DNA from: Notospermus geniculatus
Lineage: Eukaryota; Nemertea; Pilidiophora; Heteronemertea; Lineidae
Assembly: GCA_002633025.1 (NCBI GenBank)
Contig: NMRB01000096.1
Coordinates: 103,195 to 167,194 of the forward strand
Length of the DNA stretch: 64,000 nt
Direction: 5' to 3'
Part shown: positions 25,125-37,793 of the stretch, piece after piece
Position numbering within the stretch: the stretch's first letter is position 1
Layout of the letters: each line of letters starts with the position of its first letter
Made by a program: the position numbers and the translations under genes
The notes under the pieces: generated by a model
What the model was told of the DNA's origin: nothing
Seen by the model: the letters and a program-made list of their open reading frames with translations, nothing else
Databases searched by the model: none

Positions 25125-25152
25125 CTTTCGATGATGGCGGTAGAAGAGGAAG
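25125..25152 (-). promoter_or_regulatory. RPS15A: RPS15A leader exon with 5' TOP
   Basis: On the minus strand CTTCCTCTTCTACCGCC starts a short non-coding exon that ends CGAAAG before a GTACGATG donor. A C-initiated pyrimidine tract is the terminal oligopyrimidine (TOP) mark of translation-machinery mRNAs, regulated by mTOR/LARP1. The exon joins the acceptor CTTTTCAG at about 24143, nine bases before the ATG. The exact start site is inferred. Confidence 0.6.
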
Positions 25153-25869
25153 CAGCGAGGCATTCTGGGACAGAGTAATGGTTTCATTGGCCACCGCCAG
25201 ATGGCGTGCTGTCAACAATACGCCACCTGGCGGTGGAAAAAAGCACCAGCTTGGTTCCAATAACATCCGCCAGATGGCATTGTTGCTTCAATGACGTCAT
25301 TACGTGGCCACGTGTGCAACTGAAAGATTTTATGATTTTCCATTCTGATATGCAAATAAATCCAGCAGTTGATTTAGAGTCAGAGAAAAGTAGGCGATTC
25401 GTACTAATTTTATATACTTAATTTACTTGCGTAGAGACTATATTTCTACTCATAATATATTGTTGTTGTAGTTTATAATTTTTCATGTACTAATTTTGTT
25501 AAATTTCGTTTTCGTTGAGCGTGAACCTGACCGAAGATTTTTACAAGAAACAGTGTCATCTGGCGGCGGTGAATGTGGAAGCGCTTGCTGTGTGCATGCT
25601 CCGCACACATGCCCCAGGAGTCTCCAGAAAAGCAGAAATTTTAGCCATCGAAAGCTTACGTTGGAAATATTATTGTGGCGGTTAATATCAGTATAATGTA
25701 AAAAAATGGTGGCCTAAATTTTATACCATAGTTTGTCTCCATTCGTGAAGACGAGGTGCTTTTTGTAGATGTAAACAGCGTGCTTAGCAACCTGCTCAGC
25801 CATGGCTGCCTCGGCTAGGCCTATGGGCGGTTATAACCGCAAATAAAGACATTACAAAATAAAGACGTT

Positions 25870-26095
25870 GTTGTTGTCAATGGGGAACTTTCGTGCCGTC
25901 AGAGGCCGCTACGAGTTACCAGTCCAGGAACGTCATGAAATTTGACGTCACGACACAGGGCAGAAATGCATGCCACAACGTCGTCCATCTATTGACGTGG
26001 GCTCACGCCGCATTTGACGTCAAATTTTGCGACGTTCAGTTCTAGGACCGGTAACAGGCGGCTTCTGTAGGCAGTTAACGACAGGAAAGTTCCCC
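25870..26095. mobile_element. palindromic element GGGGAACTTTCGTGCCGTC, copy 1
   Basis: Inverted arms run from GGGGAACTTTCGTGCCGTC to GACAGGAAAGTTCCCC with internal TTTGACGTCA blocks. Further copies are at about 26410-26625 and, more diverged, 37236-37440. Confidence 0.65.
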
Positions 26096-26409
26096 NTGTG
26101 CATGCTCCGCACACATGCCCCAGGCACCAGGAGTCTCCAGAAAAGCAGAAATTTTAGCCATCGAAAGCTTACGTTGGAAATATTATTGTGGCGGTTAATA
26201 TCAGTATAATGTAAAAAAATGGTTAAAAAATTTTTTATACCATAGTTTGTCTCCATTCGTGAAGACGAGGTGCTTTTTGTAGATGTAAACAGCGTGCTTA
26301 GCAACCTGCTGTGTGCTGCTGCCAGCCATGGCTGCCTCGGCTAGGCCTATGGGCGGTTATAACCGCAAATAAAGACATTACAAAATAAAGACGTTGTTGT
26401 TGTCAATGG

Positions 26410-26625
26410 GGAACTTTCGTGCCGTCAGAGGCCGCTACGAGTTACCAGTCCAGGAACGTCATGAAATTTGACGTCACGACACAGGGCAGAAATGCATGCC
26501 ACAACGTCGTCCATCTAATGACGTGGGCTCACGCCGCATTTGACGTCAAATTTTGCGACGTTCAGTTCTAGGACCGGTAACAGGCGGCTTCTGTAGGCAG
26601 TTAACGACAGGAAAGTTCCCCATTT
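26410..26625. mobile_element. palindromic element GGGGAACTTTCGTGCCGTC, copy 2
   Basis: Part of the second tandem unit. It matches copy 1 over its full length and ends GACAGGAAAGTTCCCC. Confidence 0.65.
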
Positions 26626-26639
26626 CTCTAGGGGCCTAG

Positions 26640-26762
26640 ACGTTGGGAAGTGCCACAAAAAAGGTCATCGATTGACGGAATAAGCCGCATTGTACAATAG
26701 GATTTCCATTGTGTGCCACTCATCTCAGTAACGTCACTTCCGATCAGGGTTTCTAAACTTTA
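26640..26762. mobile_element. MITE with AGAATC(C)CCGATC ends, copy 2
   Basis: Contains AAAAAAGGTCATCGATTGAC, AATAAGCCGCATTGT and CACTTCCGATCAGGGTTTCT, as in the copy at 24299-24450. The left end has been altered. Confidence 0.55.
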
Positions 26763-27197
26763 TGCAGACGTTGTCATGGTTGTGGTGATCTCCAGTCATA
26801 GCTGAGAAAGACGACAGATGGCGCTGCACTGCAGTCGTTCACATGATCAAAGTGGCGGAGTAGGATACGGATCCATCGCTCCTGCCTGTGAAACAAAACC
26901 AACAAAACAAAACAATCTTGAGTTGTAGCTTAGAAAGACGTAGGCTAGGCCTAAGGTGCCGTGTCAGCGAAGAATCGATGACGAAATCACCCGAAGTGTT
27001 ACGAAGGATACAGCGCCACCTTACGTCTTTCTTAGCTACAACTCATGTTTTGTTGTTGTTTGCACTCGTACATGTTGTTGTCCTTCTAATAGATTTCTTT
27101 TATATTTACTTGTACTAGGCCTAATTGTCAACAGATCTTCTTCCCTTGAGACTGAGGCCGGCCTTCGATCAACAGACAACAGTGTGACAAAGACAGT

Positions 27198-30100
27198 ATG
27201 GCCTGCCTGTTTGACCGGCCCCGTTCCATCCACAGTGGAAAAACCCTGCGGACAAAGGTCGTTGTTCAGCACCGGTCTGATCACATGATGCAGGAACAGG
27301 TGAACAGCGTCCAGGACTGCCAGGAAGCATTAACAAAAGCTCTGAATGAGTTGGAACACTGTAAGAATGAACAAAACAGAGAATTCCATCTTCAACAAGT
27401 CAAAGAACTCAAACAAAAAATGGACGACCTGATGCTTATCTTAAAGGTAGATTGACTCACCCATTTTCTAGATTAGTCTACAGAGATACAACAGACTATG
27501 CCACCTTCAAGTCACCCTGTGACCTCCATAATTAGGGTTTGAGATGACACACTCAACAGCCCTCCCATATAGAGGAAAATCTTAATGCCATGCTTCCAAA
27601 CAGTGAGACCTTCAGGCTTGGGAATAAAAGAGATTATTTCCGTTACCAGATTGCAGATAAACTAAATCGTGAGCTCCAGTATGCGAGGAAGCAACTACAA
27701 CTGGCACTGAAGTACAAAGATGACGATGTATACAGCGCTCGGAAGAGAGTCTTGTGGCTTGAGGACAGGATGGAAAAGATAACACAGCAAGAACTGAAGA
27801 GGGTAGGAATATAGATGTTTGGCTCCCGTGAAGTGTCAGAAGTCTACCTGGCTACACAATTTGCTGTGTAGGCCTACTGTTGGTCACACATGTCAGGACC
27901 CAATGTTTTTGAATCGGTGTGAAAATTCTGTTCTCCCTTCCTTTCCAGGAGCCAAATACGCCGATTAAAGAAATGTCTATCATGGATACCGAATCATCAG
28001 CCTCTATCGGAGGCTCAGACAGCCTTCTTGGTGGTGATGACATTGAAAATGATGAAAGGCCAGGAACAAGGGATGGACAGAAGCCAAAGGATGCAGGAGA
28101 TGTTGCTGATGCTGGTTATACTACAAGTGGTGGACCAGTAGATGAGCCACGTTCCTTGAGCGAACTCGATGAACGTACACTCTCAAAAGTGAAGCATCAT
28201 CACTTAGCAACTCCAGGAACAACAGCTATGAAATCTAATGCGAAGAAGTCAAAACAACGCAAGAAAGACACAAGCAGTGAGGATTTACCTTCATCTCGAG
28301 GAGGCAGAGGGTCGGGGGATGGTAGGTTATATCAAACAGTTTGCAATAGACTCTGTCACTCCAAAAGAGTGCAGCACCTGATGGTGCAGCGTCATGACGT
28401 CCCACACGTCATTTCTGAACTCCATGATGTGACGTTGTTTCAGCGATCACGACGTCGGGAAACAGTTTGATTTTTTTAGACTCTCGCGTCAAGACATCAT
28501 GTTGTGACATCCGGGACGTCATGACGCTAACACCGTCAGGTGCTGCACTCCTTTGGAGTGATATCGTCTAATGTTTTCAATCGCTGTATTATGGTTACCC
28601 GGTACTTCAGTGTTTTTTCATGTGTTTCATTCTCTTTCTTTAACCAGCTCCATTGCACAGTGACCTGGAGTTTGGACATGATGGCCGCTCTGTTGCTATC
28701 ACCGAGCCATCTCTGTACCCAGAATCCTCCGGCACATATTTTGCCTCTGATGATGAACATTCTGAAGAAGTTCAGAGTGATAAAGGATCAGAGGAAGCAG
28801 AGGTGAGTTCAAAGATCCTGAAGGCGTCTCTCAATGTGAGAGTTTTCTTGCACAAGTTGGTCCTTTATACCAGGAAACTCTCACGTGGAGGAGTGTCAGA
28901 ACTGTTTAGTTCTCAGTTTAACATTGTATTCCATGGTCTATACATTCTCTTCTTAGACTGATACTCCTCCTCAACAAGATGATGATGATTCTAGCAGATC
29001 ATCTTCCACCAGTCAGGCTGCTGAAGGCAGTGATGATGATGGAAATAATCAAGGAGTGTTCCTCACCGAGGCATCCATCATGACATCCGCTGGCACGAAG
29101 AAAAGTAGGGTTACTCTGCGGTCACCTGCTGAATCAGGTAATCATGGGAAGGAAACTTGTGAATGATCAGTTAGTTTTGTTGCTTGCATTCGGTAGTATG
29201 AATGAAATGGACTCATAATCTGAGTGATGCTTCATGTCCAGCTGCTGTCCCGTATGTCTGATTTATTCTATGTGTTTCTCTGTGTTTGTGTGGTTTGAAT
29301 GCTATTGCCTTTGTTTCCCTATCAGAACGAGCCAATGACGAACAACAAGGCTTGGGGCCTGACGACGACAATCATGTCGACTTTGGTAGGGAGTATTGGG
29401 ATTCTGAGCACCACAGGTTTGAGGTCGGGAAACATGCTCAAGCTTTGTGTGACGTAGATCCCCTTTCTTATCATCAAGTGGGACTCGCTGTCCCAGGAAC
29501 TTTCATTCACGAAGGTAAGAGTCAACTCTCATTTGTGCGACCACACCTTACCAGTAGCTTTCCCTTGTAGCATGTTTGATTACTGGCTCATAACCGAATA
29601 CCCTATTTCTATCGCCAGTTTTTCCCTTCCTTGCTCATGGTTCTGAATTTGCTCATCTTTACTGAATAAGCCTTGGTTGAATAATCACTATGTCTTCTAT
29701 TTCAAAAGTTCCTGAACTTGATCAGGAGTTGCCATGGCGACCGAGAAGAAAAGGAAGTGACATTAAAGACATCCATGTAAGTGAGATGACAATTTCATAG
29801 CCTGAGCGTAAGTTGTAAAGTACAGTGTATTGTTATATATTCGGTGGATTCAAAAGTGTCCAGTAGATTGTTGAAAAACTGCTGACCGAAGTAGAAGCCA
29901 ACAATTTTCTGTACCTGGTATATTTTCAGCGAGTGGCCTTGGACAAGTTAGCTACACGGGTCCAGAAAATGTGTGAAAAGGTTTACGATGCTGCGATGTT
30001 GTCCGTTGATCCTCATTTCAAAGATGTAGAAGAGAGTGGAAACTTCCTACAAAATTTTGACTGTAAGTGTGAGCCGTATCGCAGACATACAACCCGCGGA

Positions 30101-33100
30101 GATGAGTTCGCAGACATGATCTCACTAAAATTTCCACATATGTGCTCATACCAGCTGTAGACTTAACCTGTAGCTCTGACTCGACAATAAAGCTACAGCT
30201 CAAGTGTAAGTCATGGTATCAGTCTGATTTTTTTTTCAGTGGAGAAGGCTGTGTCAGTTCATAGTGGAAATATGAACAGTGAGAAGGTAAGATATTTGCC
30301 AAATGGCTCCTCTTTATTTGCAATACCCTGATGACAAACACAATACATGAAGAAATCTGCTAAATGGTGATACCACGACTGCCGAAACCCATTCTATATT
30401 TCCTGCACGGTCCTATATGATGAAACTTTTCTCCTACCGCAGAGCGAACAGACAGTTCCTGTGCCACAAAGGCCTAAAATCCAGGATAGGTCCGGAAGCT
30501 CAGCCGAGGGTGAAAAAAAGAAGGTAGCTCACGTCAAGCTGATGTATTACCCCAAGGCTATTCCCAGGGGGCCGCAGTTACCGAATACTAAGATGGTGAG
30601 TTGCGTTTTCTCTGACTGCTGTTGCTCTAAGGTCAAAAAATTAAAGGTTTAATGAACCTATGAATTTTTGAGAGGGTTCATGTATACTATGGCATGTTCC
30701 GTCAGTCAGAATTTAACATTGGACCCCTCTCTTCTCTAAACTTGTACACTTTGCAGTTGTTGTATCTTTTGGATTGACAAACAAATGATTTTCTCTTCAC
30801 ATCCCCAGGAAACGTGGCGATCAGGCAAGGAATCTTGTGTGTTTTTTCATCCACACATACACATTTTATGAAGGAGCGTATCTCATGCATGTGACGTGCA
30901 TGATTTTAAGATTTTTTCGTCTGATTTGTATTTGTCTGCATGATATTCACTGACTGCTGTGCACGCAAGAAAATGAGTATGCTTGGGACCAGTTCATTAA
31001 TCTTCAGTACGATTGCCTGTGGTGTATTTCTCGATCTTCAGATATATGCTTCAGTATAACTGCCTTCCATTGGTAAATGGCAGCATATCCACTTGTGGTC
31101 AGTGGTAATATGGTCAATTGTTTCAATAGCTCTTTCATGTACTACCAAGTACACTCTAGCATTGAGTAGAGCTATTACTTCAATTAACATCCCCCAACTG
31201 GTCACAAGAGGAGATACTGTTCCATGGGAGGTCAGACACAAGTATTTGATCTGTCTTATTTTTTGTTTTCTGAAGTTTGTCTTATACTCCTGATTTTCAA
31301 TGTGGTTGAAACGGCACCAGTTGACCTCTGAACTGACATTGTACAACATCATGATATCATGTGTTAGTAGTGTCTTGACTTAGCCCCTGGCAACCTTTTG
31401 TAATGGTGTCTGCTCCAATATTGGAGTACCATTCAAATATTTGTCTTATTTGACGCTCTTTTCCAGTCCTCTGAAACTGTCTTCCCACGGATCGACCCAG
31501 AAGTGAGCAAACCGGATGAAGCGCGTGAGGTGGCCACGAGGATCTGTGACCAGGGCAACCTGATGAAGGAGACCAAGTTTACGTCGAGTTTGTTCAAGGC
31601 TCGTAAGAAAGGTGAAGCTGCCAAGGCCAGTAACCTAAGGATGCAAGAACTGCTGGAGAAGGAGAGAATGGCTCAACTCAGTTCGGCAGAAAAACGAAAC
31701 CAGTAAGTGTACATCCACATGAACTCCGCTCACATTGAATGGATTGGATGGTGAAGAGGCCAGCCCACTCCTTGATGTCACTCAGCCCCCTGCCTGGGGT
31801 CACCGACATCTTTGCCATGTTCCCTCAATTGTTGCTGCAAGGTGGTATTGGCAAGATTCCCTTTTGCAGCACGTGATTGGCCCACTTCAGTCCCCTTTTC
31901 CAGTGCTTGCAAAGCTTGAATGGTATCACCAAATTGATACCAGCTTTATTGCTTCATTTCAGAAACAGGAAAAAACTGAAGAAGACTTTCAAACTTGCTT
32001 CCTTGGCATCTAAGCTTAACCAAGGTATGTACAGGAAACCCTATCCATTGTGATTTTCCTGTTTTTCAGTCATGGTGTGTGCTTCTTTGATACTAGTTCG
32101 AGAAACAGGTGTACGGTAGAAGATGATAGAAAATTTTCTGTGATTTTTGACAGTGGTGTGTCATTCCCACAACCTTATGATGATACTCCGAGGTTATCCC
32201 TTTGGTGCTTTTGACTGTACCCTTACCCTCATTTGTTATATTCCTAACCAAGTGTGATTTGGATTTTTCTCCCAGAGTCTGCCTCCGAAGCCTCTTCCAT
32301 TCGTTCTTCCTCTATCTCCTCTCAGAGTTCTTATACTTCAGAAGGTAAACTTACCTGTTTAACACCCTACTAAACTATTTCAAAACTTTTGTTAGAGCTA
32401 ATATCCTTAACACTGCTGCTTTCAGATTGTACATGCTTGGTTGAAGTTATAGCTCTATCTTGTACTACCAACCTCACTGTACCGGGGGTAGTCTTTCTTA
32501 ATTTGTGTGTGTAAGTTGTGTGTGTCGTCGTTGGCTTTTGCTGGCGGTGCTCCATGGTATTTGTAAATATATGTGCTTTTCAGTGTGCATGCTGTTGTTG
32601 TATTCAATGCAGTTGTTTAACTGCATGAAGGGCTAAAGAGAGGTCTCTCTCTGAGTAAATCTGTGTCTTTTTGTTGATGTCAGTGGCTGAAAATAAATTG
32701 GAAAGTTTACTGGGGATGACTGTTACAACTGGCTTAATAAGCATCCACCCTTGCGATACATAGCAAAATTCACATACAATAGTTCGCTTAGGCCACTGAA
32801 ACTAGATGATAAGGTTCTCGTCACCGCCCGCAGGCGATTTTCGCCCCGCATCAAAAAAGTTTGTCGTTCATCTTTTATAAAAAATCCGCGCCAAAAATCC
32901 GCATCTCCTTGCCGACGATGTTACATCGACTGCCAGATCCTCGGCATGTATTCAGTGTACATGATATGGTTCTGTGGTATCTGGGTTGTTGATATCGATT
33001 TTCTGACGACGTGTCAGAGGGGCGGAAGCCTCATTCTGAACACTATTGTCTGATGAAAGATGAAAGTTGACGAAAATCCCTCACTGATTTTTTGAAATTG

Positions 33101-36100
33101 GTTGACGAGAACCTTATATAATCTAGTTTCAGTGGCCTTATATTGAAGTACTGGTAGCCATTCATAAGTGACTTACACTCCTGTTTGGTTCCTATGCCTC
33201 ACAACACTCTGCAGATCCTGCAGATAAGATGCGGCTGTCATATGTTTGCATTATTTCCTCCTTCAGGAAGCACCAACCAATGGCTTGAACTGAAGCCTGA
33301 TTCAAACGCCTTGGATCACACTGGCCTGAAATGGGAAAGAGTCAAGGTAGGATCAAGTAGTATGATTTTACGACATTGTCAGATACGTATGAGGAATACT
33401 TAATTGATCTTTCATCCTGTCAGGGCGGTGCTGCAAATGATTGTAACAAAAAAACTACATCATCGCAGTGAGTCGCCCTCTCTATGGCATGAGATGCTGG
33501 TCTGACCAGGAATTGAACCTGGAGTTTCAGAGGTGATAGGTACGAGATGTTTCCACTGCACCACTATGACAGCCCTGCTTTTCTATTCATTTACAGGAAA
33601 TCATCCATCACAATTTGATCGCCCCGCGAGTGGATGAGAGGCGAGATGCAGCCAAGTCGCTGGGTTTGATGAAGTGTGGCGACGCCATGGTGATCTTTGC
33701 TCTGCGGGAGCGCTTGATCCGCGATGAGGAGGAAATTGTGCGATATGAAGCGGCGAAGTCACTCATGCTGCTGGGTGAGTTATAACAAGATAAAGTGCTG
33801 TTGAATGGTTTATACTTTGGACCTCAAGGAGCTTTACAGTGGTAATAACGTTGCTTTAAGCGGCAGGTCCTGGGTTCGAATCCATCATCGTGGGCCAAAT
33901 GGGATTAAGTATCCCTGGCTTTGCGTGTCTGTTGCATGGGTAAGCCCTGCTGCCTTTGCAAATACCTGCCAAAAATCTCTGATGAAGTTATCTTCTGTTT
34001 CTATAATGACAGGCCAGTGGGATGATGATATTTTGAAGCTGGTGGTGCGGTTCCTCGCATTGGGTAACTCAGAGGTGAAAGAGGATCTCATTGCTACCAT
34101 GATAAATGGCAAGAATGTACAGTTCGTGAACAAGGTAGGCTACCAGTTGTCTTTCTTTATACATGTATGGGAATGATAGCCAGCTCCTCCCAAGTTTTAA
34201 ACGCCAAAATATGAAACAAATGCTTTCTTCTCTTTCAGAAATTGGCGTATTTCAAGGAGCTTGCTGCTGTTTTGAGTCACCTAACTAAGAACCCAGACCC
34301 TTCTGATTCCATTGCCTTTGATGCAGCCATTTGTTTAGGAAAGCTGTGTGTCTCAGATAAGCATGCCAAGGCAAGACTGAAGGCAACTTTACAGGACCCA
34401 GGATCAGACAGTCATATCAAATTCAAGGTAAGATAGAAGTGTAACATTCAGGATAAGAGGCCTACGGTAGTCTAAAATACCTACATGTAGATCCAACTTT
34501 TGGAATTGACTTAATACGGTAAATTAAATCTCTCTTTGTCTGTTTCAGTCGATTGATGTCCTCGTGAGGCAAATGAACTGTGCCGACTGGGATGTTGTAC
34601 AGGCGATTCTGACACAGCTTGAATCGTCTCCGGTGTGGAAGTATCGCGCTGGTGCCGCCAAGCTCCTTGTCCTGCTGGGTCCAAAGTATGTCTGCGTAAA
34701 TGACGAAGTGGAGAAGCTGTATGAATTGCTGGAGCGGCGATTGTGGGATGACGCGAACAAGGATGTTAGGACGGAGGTGGCAAAAGCTATTATGGCCCTG
34801 GGGATGTTTCCAAGGGCTTGTGAACGAGCAGAGAAGTAAGTTAATTCTGTCATTACCAAGGCCAGTTTTGTCAAATACGACAATAAGTAGAAGACACCTC
34901 TCAGGACAAACACAGAAGAAACCTTTGCCAATTCCAGGTTTTTACATTGTTTTGCAGGCGGCTGGATGATGCAAATGAAGATGTCAGAGCTCAGGCTGTT
35001 ATTTCAGTTGGAACGCTTGGAATAAGGAGTCCAAAAATCGTCAAAGCTTTGCTAGAAATGATGGAACTTGATTCAAGTGAATTCGTCAGAGTTCAGGTTA
35101 GTATGAAATGTTGTATGTGGCCTTGTTGATTGTGAAACCAGGGGTAACACCCAAAGTTCATAATGGGGTATTGTTCATCGGAAAATGTGTCTTACAGGTG
35201 GTGCGTACGTTTGGTGTCCTTGGCTTGTACAACGACAAGAGAGTGATGAGGAGCCTGAAGGAGAGGGAACGACTGGAAGGTGTGCTGGCAAGGTGAGTAA
35301 CTTCGAAATCTGAACAGTAACATGCGTAGGTGAACATATTGAAATAACACCTGCACAATGGCAGCCCCGATGGACCAGTTATTTGGGTCACTGCTGAGCT
35401 TAGTCATGAAATTTTCGAGTCGTTTTTGTGCTTGGTGTATTGGTTTGAAGCTGACTGCAAACAGTTCTTTACCATCGATTTTCAAAGTAATTCATTCAGT
35501 CTAATCATTTGCCTGTCAGTTTTGCTTGATGTTCTTAATTCCCTTGTAAACTCTATTATACTCCGTCCAGCGACAGTCAAGACCAGAAGTGGTATGATCC
35601 GTATCTTTTGCTTAGCGCTTTGCATAATACAGTATATCAGCCTTGCTCTTCATAGGCCTAGTCTACATCTGCCTCACCTAACCTGCAAGAAGAAAGATAT
35701 ACCCAACGCAGGCACAGATCCAGGGTGTTTGCCTCCCTGCTCTTGGCAACCAAGGAATTCTCATGAGACTTACCCATAAAACACATCTCAGAGCAGAGAT
35801 TTTTAGATTTTCTGGGGTAGAAACCTCGGACCTCCTTAGCAGGCCAACTTCAGCGGCTGTTTGTGGCCATCCTGCAAAAATCACAGATCCACTCCTTCTA
35901 CTGTATGTACATAATAGTTTCCTTATTCCCCTGTGTGTTCTTTATGCTAAAGGCCAGTTCCTCACGATGGCAGAATCTCTTGGCCTGGGGATGAGGTTAA
36001 AAGGCTTCTCCCTCCACTGGCGACCATTTTACTGCTCTGTATAGTAGAAGACACGAAAGATACCAGCAGCCTCCATTGATAACTTTTATGCTAGTAGACA

Positions 36101-36508
36101 TTAATGTTAACGAATTGCTTGAATACATGTACATCTAGTTTGTATCCTGCTAGTACATGTAGCAGGCTAGGCTAATGATGTTAGCATTAGATTTCAATGT
36201 CCGAAGTCACAACGTACTGTATGTCTTGTACACCTACTGCATTCTGTAAACTGTCTGGTGTTCAAAGTTTCATAGTTTTCCACAGTCACTTGTGAGAAAA
36301 CTCCATCTACATTCATGAGATTTCACTCAAAAATCCACTCTCTGTTGCACTTGCTTATGTTGCCATTTATTTACCGGTAAGTGTGATTGATGTTGGTCAC
36401 TTCCTATCTCATTTCAGAGAGGCGAAAAAGATTTTGAAGGAGCTCGCCCAGCAAGCTCAGGAAAAGGCTTTGGCAGTGAAGACAGCAGCAAGCAAGAACA
36501 AAAGTTGA
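27198..36508 (+). CDS. HEAT-repeat protein, HEATR4-like (21 exons)
   Basis: Coding exons: 27198-27446, 27650-27802, 27949-28321, 28648-28802, 28957-29137, 29326-29514, 29709-29776, 29930-30062, 30240-30286, 30443-30595, 31467-31702, 31963-32024, 32276-32344, 33267-33346, 33597-33774, 34013-34134, 34239-34427, 34549-34835, 34958-35096, 35198-35292, 36418-36508. Total 3249 nt, 1082 residues, all phases consistent. The N-terminus is helical and probably coiled coil (LNELEHCKNEQNREFHLQQ). The middle is acidic and Ser-rich. Residues 717-1052 are tandem HEAT-type repeats (DERRDAAKSLGLM, VRYEAAKSLMLLG, VRTEVAKAIMALG, VRAQAVISVGTLG). The tail is Lys/Ala-rich. Length and layout suit HEATR4, a poorly studied animal protein, but that name is an inference. 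HEAT solenoids are protein-binding scaffolds. An extra exon between 32344 and 33267 cannot be excluded. Confidence 0.85.
28357..28562. mobile_element. hairpin MITE in HEAT-gene intron
   Basis: Arms CACTCCAAAAGAGTGCAGCA and GTGCTGCACTCCTTTGGAGTG face each other with CATGACGTCCC blocks inside. It lies between exons ending 28321 and starting 28648. Confidence 0.65.
32786..33137. mobile_element. hairpin element in HEAT-gene intron
   Basis: The left end reads TAGGCCACTGAAACTAGATG and the right end reads CTAGTTTCAGTGGCC, with AAGGTTCTCGTCA continuing the arms. The interior has no recognisable coding content. Confidence 0.6.
33470..33577 (-). repeat. tRNA-derived SINE (minus)
   Basis: On the minus strand an A-box-like ATAGTGGTGCAGTGGAAAC is followed by the B-box GGTTCAATTCCTGG and the tail CATAGAGAGGGCGAC, shared with 5730-5842. 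It is intronic, just before the HEAT-repeat exon at 33597. Confidence 0.55.
33836..33900 (+). repeat. tRNA-like SINE fragment
   Basis: TTTAAGCGGCAGGTCCTGGG continues into the B-box GGGTTCGAATCC (33872-33883). No complete tRNA fold is present. Confidence 0.4.
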
Positions 36509-37235
36509 GGAAGAGCAGGATTTTGTCGTTATCACGGGCTACATTACCTGAACCAGCAGTACATGTACCGGTATTACCGGTACCAGGATGACAGTGCCAA
36601 GAGTTGAGTCCAAAATTGGTCATCTGAAATTATTTTGACCTCTGTAGGTGTTATGATTGAATGTTACTTGAAAGGTCCCACTGTCTTTTACAAGATGGAA
36701 ATGCCAGTTGGCTTTCTGTTAACATAGAAAAAATATATATTTTTGAATTTTTCTGTTTTAGCTGCTGAGTGTGATATGTATGGAATTATGAAGTTTTGTC
36801 TTTGTTTTGATATGAACTAATCATGAGAATGTTGTTTTATAACCATCGAACAGTTTATATTCTACTCTGTATAGTTTATGAGATTATTTTGTATACTTTG
36901 GATTTACACGGTGAAGAACAAATATGTTTGTCTGGATGTCGGTAAAATAATCAATGTGTATTTTTTCAAAATCTGTTTTGTTGGTTCCTATCTTGCTGCA
37001 TCACAATGTAAGGTATTTTGACTAATTAGGGGGATCCCCTTATTTTGGAAGCAAATCTTTGAATTTGGCGGTGAAATTATCAAATTTGGATGACTGTGAC
37101 TGGGAATTCTCAATGAATATGAAGGTGCATTGCACCCCTTTTCACAAACCCTGGAACTGTCCCAAGTCTGTGGCTCAGGCTGGCTGTGAAAAGGGTTGCC
37201 ATTGAGGCTATCTTCATTGAAAAGTGTGTTTTTTC

Positions 37236-37440
37236 GATAATGGCCGGGAGACTTTCCTGCCATTAGAGGCCACCTGTTAGCGGTCCAGTAACGTCACAAG
37301 ATTTGACGTCAAATGCGTAAGCCACGGCGCTCACGTCATGGATGACGTTGTGGCATGCATTTCTGCCCTGTGACGTCAAATTTCATGACGTTCTTGGACC
37401 GCCAACTCGTAGTGGCCTCTGATGGCAGGCAAGTTCTTCA
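37236..37440. mobile_element. palindromic element GACTTTCCTGCC, copy 3
   Basis: A diverged copy of the elements at 25870 and 26410, recognised by the ordered blocks GAGGCCACCTGTTAGCGGTC, TTTGACGTCA, GTGGCATGCATTTCTGCCCT and GTGGCCTCTGATGGCAGG. It lies 350 bp upstream of MPC2. Confidence 0.6.
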
Positions 37441-37793
37441 TTGGCCGGCGCCCGTGCCATCCTCCAACAGTGACCAATCAAAGATACACGCGAAGGATTC
37501 TGGGATACACACGCATGCGTTTTGGGAAATCCGGAGCGTGTTCGACCCTGCTTGGAGGATGCGCCCGTGCGTCATAGGGAAAAATGTAGGAGACCACTTT
37601 CTTCGCAATTTGTACAGTGACACCAACGCTGCAAATCACAAAACTGGACAGTGAGACCACATTGGTGATAGTTCTACCTTTTGCCGCTAGTGGCAGCGTT
37701 GTGCATCCGGTCTTTGCCCCACAAAAAATCTGGAACACAACCTTCAAAATAACGCTGAAGGACGGCATAATAGAAACCTAAATCGAATAAACA

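Larger units (their letters stand above)
25588..26640 (+). repeat. 0.5-kb tandem duplication around a single N
   Basis: 25588-26095 and 26097-26640 are near-identical direct copies. Both start GTGCATGCTCCGCACACATG and end CTGTAGGCAGTTAACGACAG. A single N at 26096 marks the junction. Each copy ends in the same palindromic element. Confidence 0.8.

Noticed and set aside
32691-32760. Possible extra exon in the HEAT-repeat gene
   Set aside because: A TGATGTCAG acceptor is present and the frame is open for 22 codons, but no donor precedes the stop. Omitting it keeps the frame.
33836-33900. tRNA gene
   Set aside because: A B-box is present but no acceptor stem or anticodon arm can be built. Called a SINE fragment.
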